A DNA stretch of 30,187 nt from Bacteroidales bacterium UBA1035. GTDB lineage: Bacteria > Bacteroidota > Bacteroidia > Bacteroidales > Dysgonomonadaceae. This document shows, piece by piece, positions 1-8,721 of the stretch. Under the pieces are notes generated by a model. The model worked only from the letters and a program-made list of their open reading frames with translations, had not been told where the DNA came from and did not search any database. Position 1 is the first letter of the stretch. Each line of letters starts with the position of its first letter. The stretch is taken from the NCBI GenBank assembly GCA_002316835.1, contig DCEG01000042.1, positions 1 through 30,187 on the forward strand, given 5' to 3'. The translations under genes were made by a program, and so were the position numbers.

Positions 1-240
1 CATGGTCCTTTTTCGGCCAAAGCGGTCACTCAACGTGCCGGCAAAAAGTACACCGATGATTGAACCTACCAAAGCACAGCCTACGTACCAACCGCTTTGC
101 AGCGACGTGAGTGAAAATTGGGTTGAAACCTGCGAAACAGTACCGGAAATTACCGCGGTGTCGTACCCGAACAGAAAGCCACCTAAAGCCGCTACAACCG
201 AAAGGAAGGTGACATAACCTATATTATTGACGTTGCTCAT
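1..240 (-). CDS. MFS sugar porter, N-terminal 80 residues (cut by window edge)
   Basis: This is the beginning of a major facilitator superfamily sugar transporter of the inner membrane. The frame opens with ATG at 238-240 on the minus strand and has no stop before the left edge, so only 80 residues are visible. The protein starts MSNVNNIGYVTF. A first membrane helix carries GGFLFGYDTAVISGTV, the typical sugar-porter helix-1 signature. A second helix (about residues 47-67) leads into the loop GTLSDRFGRKR, which matches the conserved MFS motif between helices 2 and 3 (D/R-x-G-R-R/K). Its start lies 5 bp after the stop of the upstream DUF4434 gene, so it looks like the next gene of the same operon. 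It would import the mono- or oligosaccharide released by the locus as a proton symporter. The specific sugar cannot be told from this fragment. The family call is firm. Confidence 0.9.
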   Translation of the reverse strand, partial: MSNVNNIGYVTFLSVVAALGGFLFGYDTAVISGTVSQVSTQFSLTSLQSGWYVGCALVGSIIGVLFAGTLSDRFGRKRTM

Positions 241-245
241 GCTGC

Positions 246-1361
246 TTACAAGTTGAAGTATTCTTTGTATCTGTTGTAAAGGTTCCCTGCCTGAGCATAA
301 GCCGATTGGGGGCTCATAAAGTGAGAAAACTCAAAAGTGATGGCTTTGTCGTACCCGCAACGTTGTGCGGCTTCGAGCTTCATGCGCAGTTTGTCAAATT
401 TGATGGGTAAGAACTTGATGGGCATATCGCGGTCGAATGACTCAGCGTTTGTCCAGCATTTCATGCCATACTTGTCGGCCAGCTTTTTATTTACGGTAAA
501 GAATGCATCCAGCTCATCGTAGTCGATATGACCATCTTGAAAAGCCACTGCATCTACCACTTCGTGGATTCCCGCGAAAATTTCGTCCCATTCTTTTTCG
601 TGTTGCTGTACGGATACGGCAGCTTCCTTGGAGAGAGCGGCACCGCTCGCCGCTACTGCTTTCTTGCCGTCGATCCAGGGTGAGATAAATGTAGGTAACC
701 CTCCGGACACATCTTTACATTGTTTACCCATCGCATAGAAAGCGCCTATAGCACCTTTGGTAGCCCGACTGATCTCACCACTTACATACCAGCCTCCAAA
801 GCTTTTGTATTTTTTGCCATAGTTTTTCCATACTTCATCGATCACGTATTTGTTGTCTTCTATCTCGTGTGACATGTCGCCTGTAGCCCAATAATGGCCC
901 GAATCATACAGGCCGAAGTAAAATTTCATGCCGTGTTTTTCCGCCAATCTCAAGTACATGTCCAGCAAGTCTACAGAAGGCATATAGCACCCTTTGCCCA
1001 AGAGATATTGAGAAGGATAGGTGATAAATTTTTTGTAACCCGAGCGAATCATGATGACGGTATCGATACCGATTGCTTTCATATATTGGAAGTCAAGGTC
1101 CCATTCGGCTTCGCCCCAATTTTGATGCGGGATGTCGTGCGAAATTTCGTCCAAAAATGTGCCGGTAATCCTTAAGCCGTTATTTTTAGGAACAATTAAT
1201 TTACTGTGTAGGCTCGTGTCTTTTTCTATGTAGATAGACTTGCCTTTTTGTACAGTATTATTTTGTGCCCCCATCGAAATAGCGGGCATTGCTGCCATGG
1301 AAGCGCTTGCTAACGCTGCTTTCTTGAGAAAATCGCGGCGGTTATTTTTTTGTAAATTCAT
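246..1361 (-). CDS. DUF4434 protein with Tat-type signal, putative glycosidase-like TIM barrel (copy A)
   Basis: A 371-residue exported protein of the DUF4434 family, which is related to TIM-barrel glycoside hydrolases but has no established activity that I know of. The N-terminus has a twin-arginine motif (NRRDFLKK, Arg8-Arg9), an Ala/Met-rich hydrophobic stretch and a likely cleavage site near residue 31, so it probably reaches the periplasm by the Tat pathway. Core motifs include TFLDEISHDIPHQNWG, FYFGLYDSGHYW, GWYVSGEISR, VAFQDGHIDYDEL, CWTNAESFDRD and ITFEFSHFMSP. The Glu of GEISR and the Glu of WTNAESF sit where retaining TIM-barrel glycosidases place their catalytic acids, which is inference. 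It is closely similar along its whole length to the protein at 22742-23854. It lies 5 bp after the FAD oxidoreductase gene and 5 bp before the sugar porter. Family assignment is good; function is unknown. Confidence 0.85.
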   Translation of the reverse strand: MNLQKNNRRDFLKKAALASASMAAMPAISMGAQNNTVQKGKSIYIEKDTSLHSKLIVPKNNGLRITGTFLDEISHDIPHQNWGEAEWDLDFQYMKAIGIDTVIMIRSGYKKFITYPSQYLLGKGCYMPSVDLLDMYLRLAEKHGMKFYFGLYDSGHYWATGDMSHEIEDNKYVIDEVWKNYGKKYKSFGGWYVSGEISRATKGAIGAFYAMGKQCKDVSGGLPTFISPWIDGKKAVAASGAALSKEAAVSVQQHEKEWDEIFAGIHEVVDAVAFQDGHIDYDELDAFFTVNKKLADKYGMKCWTNAESFDRDMPIKFLPIKFDKLRMKLEAAQRCGYDKAITFEFSHFMSPQSAYAQAGNLYNRYKEYFNL

Positions 1362-1366
1362 ATTAC

Positions 1367-3241
1367 TTAATTTTTATAATGTCCTTTTATGTCGATTTCT
1401 TTTTCAAACGGGTTCAAAATTTGGTCAATCAGCACGGCAGCTTCGGCACGTGTAAGTTGCTTGTTCGCATCAACATCAGCAAAACCAAAAGTAGTGAATA
1501 TTTCTTTTGATTTGTCTGTTAAATCCGTTTCTTTTTGATTGATTTTTTTTATTAAATCAAGTAGATTATTCAACGTGAGAGGCGTGTCGCTGCCCGGGAA
1601 ATCCACAGAGGGATACACATCTTTCAATCCGCTAAGTTCCGAGTACAAAACCGGGTCGTTTACCCTGAACCACGTTTGGTTTGCCCATCCTTCGTTTTTG
1701 CCGGTGCCTTGTAAGATTCCGGTGGCGCCTATTCGCTGCAAGGGCAGGAAAAGCGGATTTTCTTTTTCCACATCCAAATAAGGCAACAAATAATTGCCTT
1801 GCGAGAGAAGGGTTTTCTGGATTTCGCGCACGGAAACGTTTTCGAGGTCGGTTTTATTTTTTACTGCCAACGCTGCCAATACGCCTGCCGCCTGCCCGAT
1901 TTGCAATACAACCGGTTGCAAACGCGTGGTGCCGTTAATGATGTTGGAAACGGAAATTGATTTTTCGGCAACGATTAATCCTTTCACATCCTGAGGAATT
2001 ATCACGCCTAACGGCAATCCATACGACGGAACGGGATGGAAATACAGGTGTGGCAGGCTTTCCCATTCGGGGTATTTCCCGTGATGATGATCCACCGGAT
2101 AATCGCCCACGGCGATGCACGTGCGGTATAGCTTTTCGGGCTGCGTGTAAGGCTGCATAATGTGATTGAGCGTGAAACGCACCAAACCGTGTATACGTAG
2201 TGATTCGCGATGATAGGGAATGAACGGCAGTTTATCTTCGGTTGGAAATTCATCATCCGCCAAACCAAGCGTGTTCATGCCCAATTCTTTTTGAATGAAA
2301 TAAACGAAACAAAGCGTGTGGTTTTTTGCTTTTTTCAACGCCTCTTTGCGTTCCGCATCCGTTTTGCCGATTAAGTTCAGGAAAAAATCGTTGCCTTCGA
2401 TGGGCCAGTTTATCATATATTTCCTATTCGGCAATTCGCCATACGCAATCATTTTATCTTTCGACCACAATACGTTCAGCGGATTGGGGTTTGTGCACAG
2501 CGGATTTTCACACGAGCAGGCGAACTCGTTGGGGTCGTAGCCTTCGGGTTGGGCGATGGTTACGTCTTTGCCGTAATCTTTGAGAATGGCTACGTATGTG
2601 AGGTCTTGAATGACATCGTTGGCTTTTTCGGGCGCGACATCTTCCTGCGTTATTTCGCGGCTTTCCATCCCAACATCATATTTCACGCCACATTGAAGCG
2701 CCACATCGCCCAGTTCGGTCGCGTCAATGACAATTTTGGGATGAAGTGTAAGTGTTTTTTCAGGCGTTTCAACCGTCACTATCCATTTATCGTTCTCTTT
2801 CTTTATGGATATGAGCTTGCTTTTGAAGTGAATATTCAGATTTTTTTCCTTTGCGGCAATACGCTGTAAAATTTTATTCCCCACGGAAGGTTCGAACAGA
2901 ACGTTGCTTACCCAACCTGTATTCACTGCTTCCGCACCGCCGTAATAATTTGTGAGCGAATCCTTAAATTCGCCCCAAAAGCCGCTCGGAAGTCGATAAT
3001 TCCCATCCACTGCGCTTACGCCGGCGCTTGTGAGCATTCCGCCCAACCATTCCGATTCTTCGATAATCATGGTTTGTACGCCCATGCGTGCCGAATATAT
3101 GCCGGCGCTCACGCCGCTTGTTCCGCCGCCGATAATGAGTACGTCGGGCGACGATGGATTGTTTTTTGTACAGCTTTGAGTGATAAAAGCTGTAAGAAGG
3201 ATACTAAAAATAATTCCTGTTTTTATTGACATTTTTGACAT
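1367..3241 (-). CDS. FAD-dependent oxidoreductase lipoprotein with SLH-like C-terminal tail
   Basis: A 624-residue exported flavoprotein of the FAD-dependent oxidoreductase family often found in Bacteroidota glycan loci. The signal peptide ends in a lipobox (TQSC, Cys24), so it is probably a membrane-anchored lipoprotein. Directly after it comes the Rossmann dinucleotide-binding motif DVLIIGGGTSGVSAG (residues 33-47), followed about 20 residues later by the acidic end of the second beta strand (MIIEE). A cluster ACSCENPLC gives a Cys-x-Cys-x4-Cys arrangement in the middle of the protein. The last 40 residues contain FADVDANKQLTRAEAAVLID, which resembles the F-x-D-V...TRAE core of S-layer homology domains. 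The electron acceptor and sugar substrate are unknown; it may oxidise a sugar hydroxyl or carry out a redox-assisted cleavage. The stop of the SGNH gene lies 27 bp upstream. Confidence 0.85.
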   Translation of the reverse strand: MSKMSIKTGIIFSILLTAFITQSCTKNNPSSPDVLIIGGGTSGVSAGIYSARMGVQTMIIEESEWLGGMLTSAGVSAVDGNYRLPSGFWGEFKDSLTNYYGGAEAVNTGWVSNVLFEPSVGNKILQRIAAKEKNLNIHFKSKLISIKKENDKWIVTVETPEKTLTLHPKIVIDATELGDVALQCGVKYDVGMESREITQEDVAPEKANDVIQDLTYVAILKDYGKDVTIAQPEGYDPNEFACSCENPLCTNPNPLNVLWSKDKMIAYGELPNRKYMINWPIEGNDFFLNLIGKTDAERKEALKKAKNHTLCFVYFIQKELGMNTLGLADDEFPTEDKLPFIPYHRESLRIHGLVRFTLNHIMQPYTQPEKLYRTCIAVGDYPVDHHHGKYPEWESLPHLYFHPVPSYGLPLGVIIPQDVKGLIVAEKSISVSNIINGTTRLQPVVLQIGQAAGVLAALAVKNKTDLENVSVREIQKTLLSQGNYLLPYLDVEKENPLFLPLQRIGATGILQGTGKNEGWANQTWFRVNDPVLYSELSGLKDVYPSVDFPGSDTPLTLNNLLDLIKKINQKETDLTDKSKEIFTTFGFADVDANKQLTRAEAAVLIDQILNPFEKEIDIKGHYKN

Positions 3242-3268
3242 ATCTTGTTTTTTGTTGCTATTGAATGC

Positions 3269-4342
3269 TTATCGGTTTTTGATTTTATGCAGTGCCTTTT
3301 GCAATTCATCCGCAAAACGGATAAATCCCAAATCGGTCAGATGAATGCCGTCAACGGTGGTTTCCTCATCTTTGCCAATCAGGTTTTCAGCCGAAAGATA
3401 ATAAAGGTTTTTATATCCTTCTTCTTGCAGCTTTTGGTATTCCTGGCACAACGCTTTGTTTTTATCCGTAACGGTTTTGTACATTTTTACATCGAACGCG
3501 GAATGCGGAAAAAGAATGGATTCGACAAACAGAATAGGAATTTGCGGATTATGTGTGCGCAGCTTCTTTACAAATGTCGCCGTTTTATCGCGGACTTGTT
3601 CGAGGGTTACGTTCGGGATAAAATCGAGGATGAAAAGTCCGGCATCGGTGCGACGACCCATCAGTTCCGCGATTTCGTAATCCAATTGTCCGTTTCCGCT
3701 GAATCCGAGATTGATAACTTCTCGGTTTAATCGGCGTTCAAGAATATTGGTGTACGACATTCCTGCGCGCGTAGCGCAACCACCCTGCGTAATGCTTGTG
3801 CCGTAACATACGATGGGATTTTTTGTGGATGGATAAGGCAAATTGGGTACATCGATAAACGCGGTGGAATCAATGCCGATGGATATATCGGTTACTCCGT
3901 TGTAAAGCGGGAGATAAAGCAGGTATTCCCGCTCTTTGGGAAGCATATTGGAAATGATGACCTGTTCGTTGTTTTTTGCCACCGGACGCGCGGTATTGAC
4001 AAATTGCCACGATTTCCCGTTCCATGCATACAAATCCAACCCTTTTATTCCGGTGGCGGTCATATGGTTCATATTTACGTCTCCAAGGAGATCCCATTTG
4101 GCGGAAATTTGCGTGGAGTTGCTACGAAAACGCAACGCAAGTCCCGATGTATTTTTACCGAGTTGCCACAATTGAGGGCGACAAATGGTTTTTAAGTAAG
4201 CAGGAAGGCGTTCGTAGTGTGTTTCGGTGGTGTCGGTAATTTTTCCGAGAAGAGGAAATTTTAAAGCATTGTAATATTGTGTTTGAGTATAACCGGAAAC
4301 GGCTAACATTATGCACAAAATAAAAATATAATATTTCTTCAT
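3269..4342 (-). CDS. SGNH/GDSL hydrolase with N-terminal GxDLY domain (secreted carbohydrate esterase type)
   Basis: A 357-residue secreted esterase. Residues 1-20 form a signal peptide (MKKYYIFILCIMLAVSGYTQ). The N-terminal beta-sandwich part carries GLDLYAW (residues 101-107), the hallmark of the GxDLY domain. The second half is an SGNH hydrolase fold: block I is YGTSITQGG with the nucleophile Ser183, block III is GFSGNGQ with Asn217 for the oxyanion hole, and block V is DGIHLTD with Asp331 and His334 completing the triad. All key residues are present, so the enzyme should be active. Homologues with this architecture are usually annotated as lipases or acetylhydrolases; in a glycan locus a deacetylase role is the more likely one. 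It follows the phosphodiester glycosidase gene by 18 bp and precedes the oxidoreductase by 27 bp. Confidence 0.9.
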   Translation of the reverse strand: MKKYYIFILCIMLAVSGYTQTQYYNALKFPLLGKITDTTETHYERLPAYLKTICRPQLWQLGKNTSGLALRFRSNSTQISAKWDLLGDVNMNHMTATGIKGLDLYAWNGKSWQFVNTARPVAKNNEQVIISNMLPKEREYLLYLPLYNGVTDISIGIDSTAFIDVPNLPYPSTKNPIVCYGTSITQGGCATRAGMSYTNILERRLNREVINLGFSGNGQLDYEIAELMGRRTDAGLFILDFIPNVTLEQVRDKTATFVKKLRTHNPQIPILFVESILFPHSAFDVKMYKTVTDKNKALCQEYQKLQEEGYKNLYYLSAENLIGKDEETTVDGIHLTDLGFIRFADELQKALHKIKNR

Positions 4343-4360
4343 AATGATTAAAATATACGC

Positions 4361-5605
4361 TTAATAAATTGCTACCGCGTTTGTTACTGCCCGTTGTCCG
4401 TTTTTATCGCTCGGAATGATGGTTTCTTTACCGTTAATCAGCATGCACGATGAACCGCCTCCATCTAAATTTATCGCTTCGGAACAACCAATCTCAAGCA
4501 ATAGATCCGCTACATTTTTCAAGGTTAGCCCCGGTGTGTTGGGTGTTTTATTTCTCCCTTCGCATACGAAAAAAATGACGTGACCATTGGGGTGATATGC
4601 AATTGCGGAACGAGGATTGTTATAAGTAGGCCCTACACCGCTTGCTTCATCAAATAATTCGTTTTCCCATAAATTCTTATATTCCCCCTTTTTGATTAAT
4701 AACGGACCGGCGCTGATGGCCTCTTTAGGTTGCCATCCTACTGCGCCTTCAGGAAAATCGGCTGAAGGAATAGGAAGAGGTTTTTCGCCGGATTTGTTGG
4801 GTGCAGGTGCAGGATAAGCATATAATGTGTTGTTTGAGTGATATACCCATTGGGCGGAAAATGTGCCGTTGCTTTCCATCCCGAAAGCGCCTGTGGTGGG
4901 ATAATAATACGCGTCTGCACCATTATATTTTCGGGTTGTTACCGTTTCTATTTTTGATATCGTTACCCCGTTTTTTATCATTAACCCCAGCGAAGTTCCC
5001 GACCAAAAATATCCTCCATTCATAACAACTTTAGGGGATGAGTTTGCATCATAAAACTGTTTTGGGGTATGCGAACCTTGTTTTTCACCCAAAATCTTGA
5101 ATTTTGCATTGCCTTCGCTCACATCCGCTACGGCTATATATGCCTGAACTAATTTTCCCGAAATGTCTTTGTTATATTTATACACCGATATGTATTCCGG
5201 AAGATTGCCAAAATTATCCTTCTTTTCCCAGTCGGAAGAAGATAGAACGAGAGGCGTAGATTTATAGCGTACAATTACGTTGAAAGTGACAATTTCGTTG
5301 CTCTTTTTCAGTTGAATTTCCGTTTTGTCAGTCAAATTATAAGTTGCGGTTGTGGTTTGTGGTTTTACCATTTCCACATTATTGGCTAACGTTAATTTTA
5401 TTTCTACTTTCGAAAAGTCCTGGCCTCGTTCAAATAATAGATACACTGTTTTCTTAAAGTTATCAATCTTCACATCCAGCACTTTGTGTGAAAGTACTTC
5501 AAGGTTCGTGACATACCTGAAATCAAATTCGTTCTCTTTACTCTTGTCTGAACAGCTAAAAAGCATCCAAGACAAAATGGTAATGCTAAATAATATACGT
5601 TTCAT
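4361..5605 (-). CDS. Phosphodiester glycosidase family lipoprotein (NAGPA-like)
   Basis: A 414-residue lipoprotein (lipobox LFSC, Cys18). Residues from about 28 to 130 form an N-terminal beta domain resembling the DUF5018-type cadherin-like folds found on Bacteroidota surface lipoproteins. The rest is the phosphodiester glycosidase domain, the family of N-acetylglucosamine-1-phosphodiester alpha-N-acetylglucosaminidase (the uncovering enzyme of mannose-6-phosphate tagging). Supporting motifs are KVVMNGGYFWSG, GVGPTYNNPRSAIAYHPNGHVIFFVCEGR and the hallmark AINLDGGGSS with Asp381. In characterised members the family hydrolyses the bond between a sugar and a phosphate in a phosphodiester. Its presence beside a calcineurin-type phosphoesterase suggests that the substrate carries phosphate. 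The start codon lies 4 bp after the stop of the small remnant at 5610-5909. Substrate here is unknown. Confidence 0.87.
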   Translation of the reverse strand: MKRILFSITILSWMLFSCSDKSKENEFDFRYVTNLEVLSHKVLDVKIDNFKKTVYLLFERGQDFSKVEIKLTLANNVEMVKPQTTTATYNLTDKTEIQLKKSNEIVTFNVIVRYKSTPLVLSSSDWEKKDNFGNLPEYISVYKYNKDISGKLVQAYIAVADVSEGNAKFKILGEKQGSHTPKQFYDANSSPKVVMNGGYFWSGTSLGLMIKNGVTISKIETVTTRKYNGADAYYYPTTGAFGMESNGTFSAQWVYHSNNTLYAYPAPAPNKSGEKPLPIPSADFPEGAVGWQPKEAISAGPLLIKKGEYKNLWENELFDEASGVGPTYNNPRSAIAYHPNGHVIFFVCEGRNKTPNTPGLTLKNVADLLLEIGCSEAINLDGGGSSCMLINGKETIIPSDKNGQRAVTNAVAIY

Positions 5606-5609
5606 AGAA

Positions 5610-5909
5610 TTATAAGTTTATTTCTTTAATGGGTTTTCTTCGATCCTTAACATGAGAAGAGAGATTTGGTAGGTCCTGAAAAACAGGGCTTTCCGGTTTG
5701 TTCCTCAATCCGATGTACTGGTAAATGAGTGTCTTTTCTACATACGGTGAGAGACCTTTTAATTGTTCAATAATTCTTTCTGCCCGAGGCAGGAGCAAGG
5801 TGCTTCCGTCTATGTGGTTATTCCTGACTTCCTTGTTGATAAAAAAATCATCGCAGCTCGTATTCATAGTCTTGTCAATGTCGATTTTAATATTTCTCAA
5901 ACCATTCAT
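5610..5909 (-). pseudogene. Truncated remnant, probable C-terminal end of a TIM-barrel (DUF4434-like) protein
   Basis: A 99-codon frame sits between the esterase and the phosphodiester glycosidase genes. It has no signal peptide of its own from the ATG at 5907-5909, although every enzyme around it is exported. The stretch LLLPRAERIIEQLK, followed by YVEKTLIYQYIGL and NKPES, has the spacing of the final helix and strand of the DUF4434 proteins in this window (FLPIKFDKL, then DKAITFEFSHFMSP). CDDFFINKE would match the CWTNAESF region. The 3' end keeps perfect operon spacing (4 bp to the next ATG), while the 5' end lies directly against the preceding gene. I read it as the tail of a once longer gene whose first part was deleted. 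It could instead be a small expressed protein of unknown function. Resemblance was judged by eye only. Confidence 0.45.
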
Positions 5910-5944
5910 TCTGTCCCCTGTGCAGAAAAAAATTGCGATTATGC

Positions 5945-7246
5945 TTATTTGGGGTCTAAATCAAAATATTCTAAAAACCATTCATTCATTTTTTTTACTT
6001 GCTCCGGATAGATTTTATGCTCCCCATTGGGAATGATAAAGACCTCTTTAGGGGCCTCAATGGCATTATATGCGGTATAAATTGCTGTCGGTGGTGTTGT
6101 CTGATCATTGAATCCCCAAGAATAAAAACCCGAAGTCTTAAGATCTTTAGCAAAATTAACCACATCATAATAAGGGAGCACAGATTTATATACTCTTTCT
6201 TTTTCAGCTTTACCTATATTTGTGGTGCTATTATAGAAATCCGGCCAAGCCCCCGGTCTGCCGTACAAATAACCGGAAAAATCACACATCCCCGGACAAA
6301 AGGCTGCCAATCGTTTTACTCTCTTTTCCAGCGAAGCCGTAATGATTGAAAGCGCTCCTCCTTGACTGGATCCCCAAACAGCAAGCCTTTCCTTGTCAAA
6401 CTCGGGCAAGGAATACATAAGATCTACCGCTTTAATACATCCTGCAATAACGCGATTGTAGTAAAAATGATCACGATCTTCAATCCCAAAATATTGATAC
6501 TCTTTTAAAGTGGATTTCTCCAAGTTGGTATAAAAATCCTTTTCTAACGTAACGGGATAATTATGAATATAAATACTCAAGGTTATGACGCCATGTTGAG
6601 CCATCTGCATCTCAGGTCTTGGAGGATATACGCCCGCACCGGGAAACCTGATTAAAGCCGGAAGTTTCTCACTCTTTTTAGGTAAGGATAGTATACCGTA
6701 AAAATAACCCTCTTTTTTGCTTATCTGATACTTTACCTGAAAAACCCCTATTGAATCATTGGAATAGTTGAGAAGGGGGGTGAACTCGGTATTGAGCGGT
6801 TCGGGTGAGATTTCTTTTATTTTCTTTTGCCAGAATGCGTGGAAATCGGCGGGACGTTCGACTTTAGGCATAATACGATTGGGCTCTATAGCTGCGGTTA
6901 CCGTATGGTATGTTTTTTGCCCTTGTGATAAATGAGTTACTTTACATCTTATAAAACCGGGGGTGAACCCTTTTCCGCCGTATACTTTATATGTTCCGGA
7001 AATTGAAGGCAGGGAGCCTTCTGTCTGAGGAGGCATCTTTTCCGGTCCTATCTCATACGTCAATTTGTCTTTTTCCGAGATATCCGTGACAGTAATCAGA
7101 AAAAACAGACTGTCTTGCGCATTATATATTCCTTCATCGAGGTTTAGTCGGACCTCGACCTTAGGCTGTTTTTCTTTTTTCTGTCCGTAACTTACGGTTA
7201 AGATACTCCATAAAATCAGAAAAAAGAGAATCTTCGTTTTAGTCAT
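5945..7246 (-). CDS. Acetylxylan-esterase-type alpha/beta hydrolase (AXE1/CE7-like)
   Basis: A 433-residue secreted alpha/beta hydrolase. The signal peptide is residues 1-21 (ending VSYGQ). Residues 22-120 form an extra N-terminal beta domain, and the catalytic domain starts near RPADFHAFWQKKI (residues 131-143), the normal opening of AXE1/cephalosporin-C deacetylase family proteins. The nucleophile elbow is WGSSQGG with Ser294, the acid is in GFNDQTTPP (Asp381) and the histidine in NGEHKIYPEQ (His410), so the triad is complete. The family removes acetyl groups from xylose-containing or other oligosaccharides; distant members act on other esters. The start codon overlaps the stop of the phosphoesterase gene by four bases (ATGA, 7243-7246), indicating translational coupling. 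Confidence 0.88.
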   Translation of the reverse strand: MTKTKILFFLILWSILTVSYGQKKEKQPKVEVRLNLDEGIYNAQDSLFFLITVTDISEKDKLTYEIGPEKMPPQTEGSLPSISGTYKVYGGKGFTPGFIRCKVTHLSQGQKTYHTVTAAIEPNRIMPKVERPADFHAFWQKKIKEISPEPLNTEFTPLLNYSNDSIGVFQVKYQISKKEGYFYGILSLPKKSEKLPALIRFPGAGVYPPRPEMQMAQHGVITLSIYIHNYPVTLEKDFYTNLEKSTLKEYQYFGIEDRDHFYYNRVIAGCIKAVDLMYSLPEFDKERLAVWGSSQGGALSIITASLEKRVKRLAAFCPGMCDFSGYLYGRPGAWPDFYNSTTNIGKAEKERVYKSVLPYYDVVNFAKDLKTSGFYSWGFNDQTTPPTAIYTAYNAIEAPKEVFIIPNGEHKIYPEQVKKMNEWFLEYFDLDPK

Positions 7247-8721
7247 TTATTTTTTAGCTGCTTTTGGGGTTTTATTGTTGTTTTGTATTTTTTTCCGAAA
7301 GAGTCTGTAGCGATGATTTCAAGGGTTGAATTTTTCGACAGTGGAGTGGCTCTAAACATATGCTCATTTTTAATGGGCGAAATCCATTTAAATTCGAGTT
7401 TATCTTTATCGGCGCACATTTCGGCGACTTTGGGGTCAATGCCTTCAAATCGGGTCATTTCGCCACTGTTTACGCCATTCTCAAACCATTCTACTTTCCA
7501 GTTCTTATCCCAGTTCCAAATGTTTACGGTTATATCATCGGGGAAATCGCTGTTTTGTCCAACCGGATAAGCGCGCATTTGATACTCTTGCGGATGTCCG
7601 GCGCTTTTGAAATACCATTCCACCTTGTCGTCGTTTATTTCATACACTCCGTATCCTAAAGGAGTTCCGTCAAGACAATAGTCGCCTTGCCACCAGGTAC
7701 CGCAAATGGCAGCCGTGTTGTGTTCGTAGAGAGTGGGCGAGTGAATGATGTTTTTATTGTAGTGCATATGTCCGGTAAGAATGTGCGCATTATACGGTTC
7801 AAGCATTTTGAACAGAGCGGAAGCGTTTAAGGTTTGCCCACCCATTTTTTCATTGGAATACGAAAACGGTTCTTGCGTTTCCGATAGGCGTGCAGGAATG
7901 TGCATCGCTACGAAAACAGTGCTTCCTTTGGGTACGTGCGCGAGGTCTTGTTCCAACCATTGAAATATTTTTTCGGTAATGTAGCCCATATAAAAATAAT
8001 CGCGACCGATGTAGAAAACATTGTCGAGGACGATATAATGTACTTTTCCGCGATTGAATGAATAATAGGCAGGACCGAAAATGCTGTTGTACGTTTTTGT
8101 GGATGTTTCGTCTGAACGTCCGCCGTAATTCATATCGTGATTGCCCGATACACGATAAAAAGGAATATTTGTTTTATTCAACTCGTTGATGTATTGAGAA
8201 TAGAGCTGCGGTTTGTCGCCCACCAAATCGCCGCAATCGATCCCGAAAACATCGGTATGTTCATAACTGGCGATGGTTTCTTTGCAATCTTCTACGATAA
8301 GCGCGTACCCATTGAAGTTTTCCTCTTTAAAAAACTGCGGATCGGCATGAACGAGCAGTGTATGACGATTGTCGGTTTTTGGATTTTTATTTAGTTCAAA
8401 ATTGTATATTTGCGGCCTATTTTTGTCAATTCTTTTGTAAAATTGAGGAATGTTCAAGCTATCATTCGGAAGATAACCGGATGGAGTAGAGATATATACA
8501 AATGAAGCATTTGGGTCGATTACAGGAATTGAATAAAACCCTTTGCTATCCGTTAATACGCAGGTTTGTCCATCTGTAACCGATACATTGGCAAGTCCTT
8601 TTCCTTGGCTTGTAATTCTACCTTTTATTGCCGTTGATGGTGTTTGCGCTTCTGCGTACGTGGGTGTCCACACGCACAGAAGGACGACAAACAATAGAGA
8701 ATGAAAAGATTTTATGTTCAT
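7243..8721 (-). CDS. Calcineurin-like metallophosphoesterase with N- and C-terminal accessory domains
   Basis: A 492-residue secreted metallophosphoesterase. After a signal peptide (about residues 1-25) comes a carboxypeptidase-regulatory-like beta domain (IKGRITSQGKGLANVSVTDG, residues 32-51). The catalytic domain carries the whole metal-binding set: HADPQFF (Asp127), DCGDLVGD (Asp162, Asp165), SGNHDMN (Asn194, His195), then AMHIPAR and LTGHMHYN. A C-terminal beta domain follows, with VEWYFKSAGHPQEYQMRAYP and IWNWDKNWKVEWFENG. This three-part architecture is a known Bacteroidota type (MetallophosN, calcineurin-like, MetallophosC). It probably removes phosphate from a mono- or diester in the periplasm. 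ATGA overlaps on both sides tie it to the GH-like-10 lipoprotein and the esterase. Confidence 0.92.
   Translation of the reverse strand: MNIKSFHSLLFVVLLCVWTPTYAEAQTPSTAIKGRITSQGKGLANVSVTDGQTCVLTDSKGFYSIPVIDPNASFVYISTPSGYLPNDSLNIPQFYKRIDKNRPQIYNFELNKNPKTDNRHTLLVHADPQFFKEENFNGYALIVEDCKETIASYEHTDVFGIDCGDLVGDKPQLYSQYINELNKTNIPFYRVSGNHDMNYGGRSDETSTKTYNSIFGPAYYSFNRGKVHYIVLDNVFYIGRDYFYMGYITEKIFQWLEQDLAHVPKGSTVFVAMHIPARLSETQEPFSYSNEKMGGQTLNASALFKMLEPYNAHILTGHMHYNKNIIHSPTLYEHNTAAICGTWWQGDYCLDGTPLGYGVYEINDDKVEWYFKSAGHPQEYQMRAYPVGQNSDFPDDITVNIWNWDKNWKVEWFENGVNSGEMTRFEGIDPKVAEMCADKDKLEFKWISPIKNEHMFRATPLSKNSTLEIIATDSFGKKYKTTIKPQKQLKNK

Noticed and set aside
3245..3730. Open frame of 161 codons on the plus strand
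   Set aside because: It is antisense to the SGNH hydrolase, whose catalytic motifs are coded on the minus strand in this very stretch.
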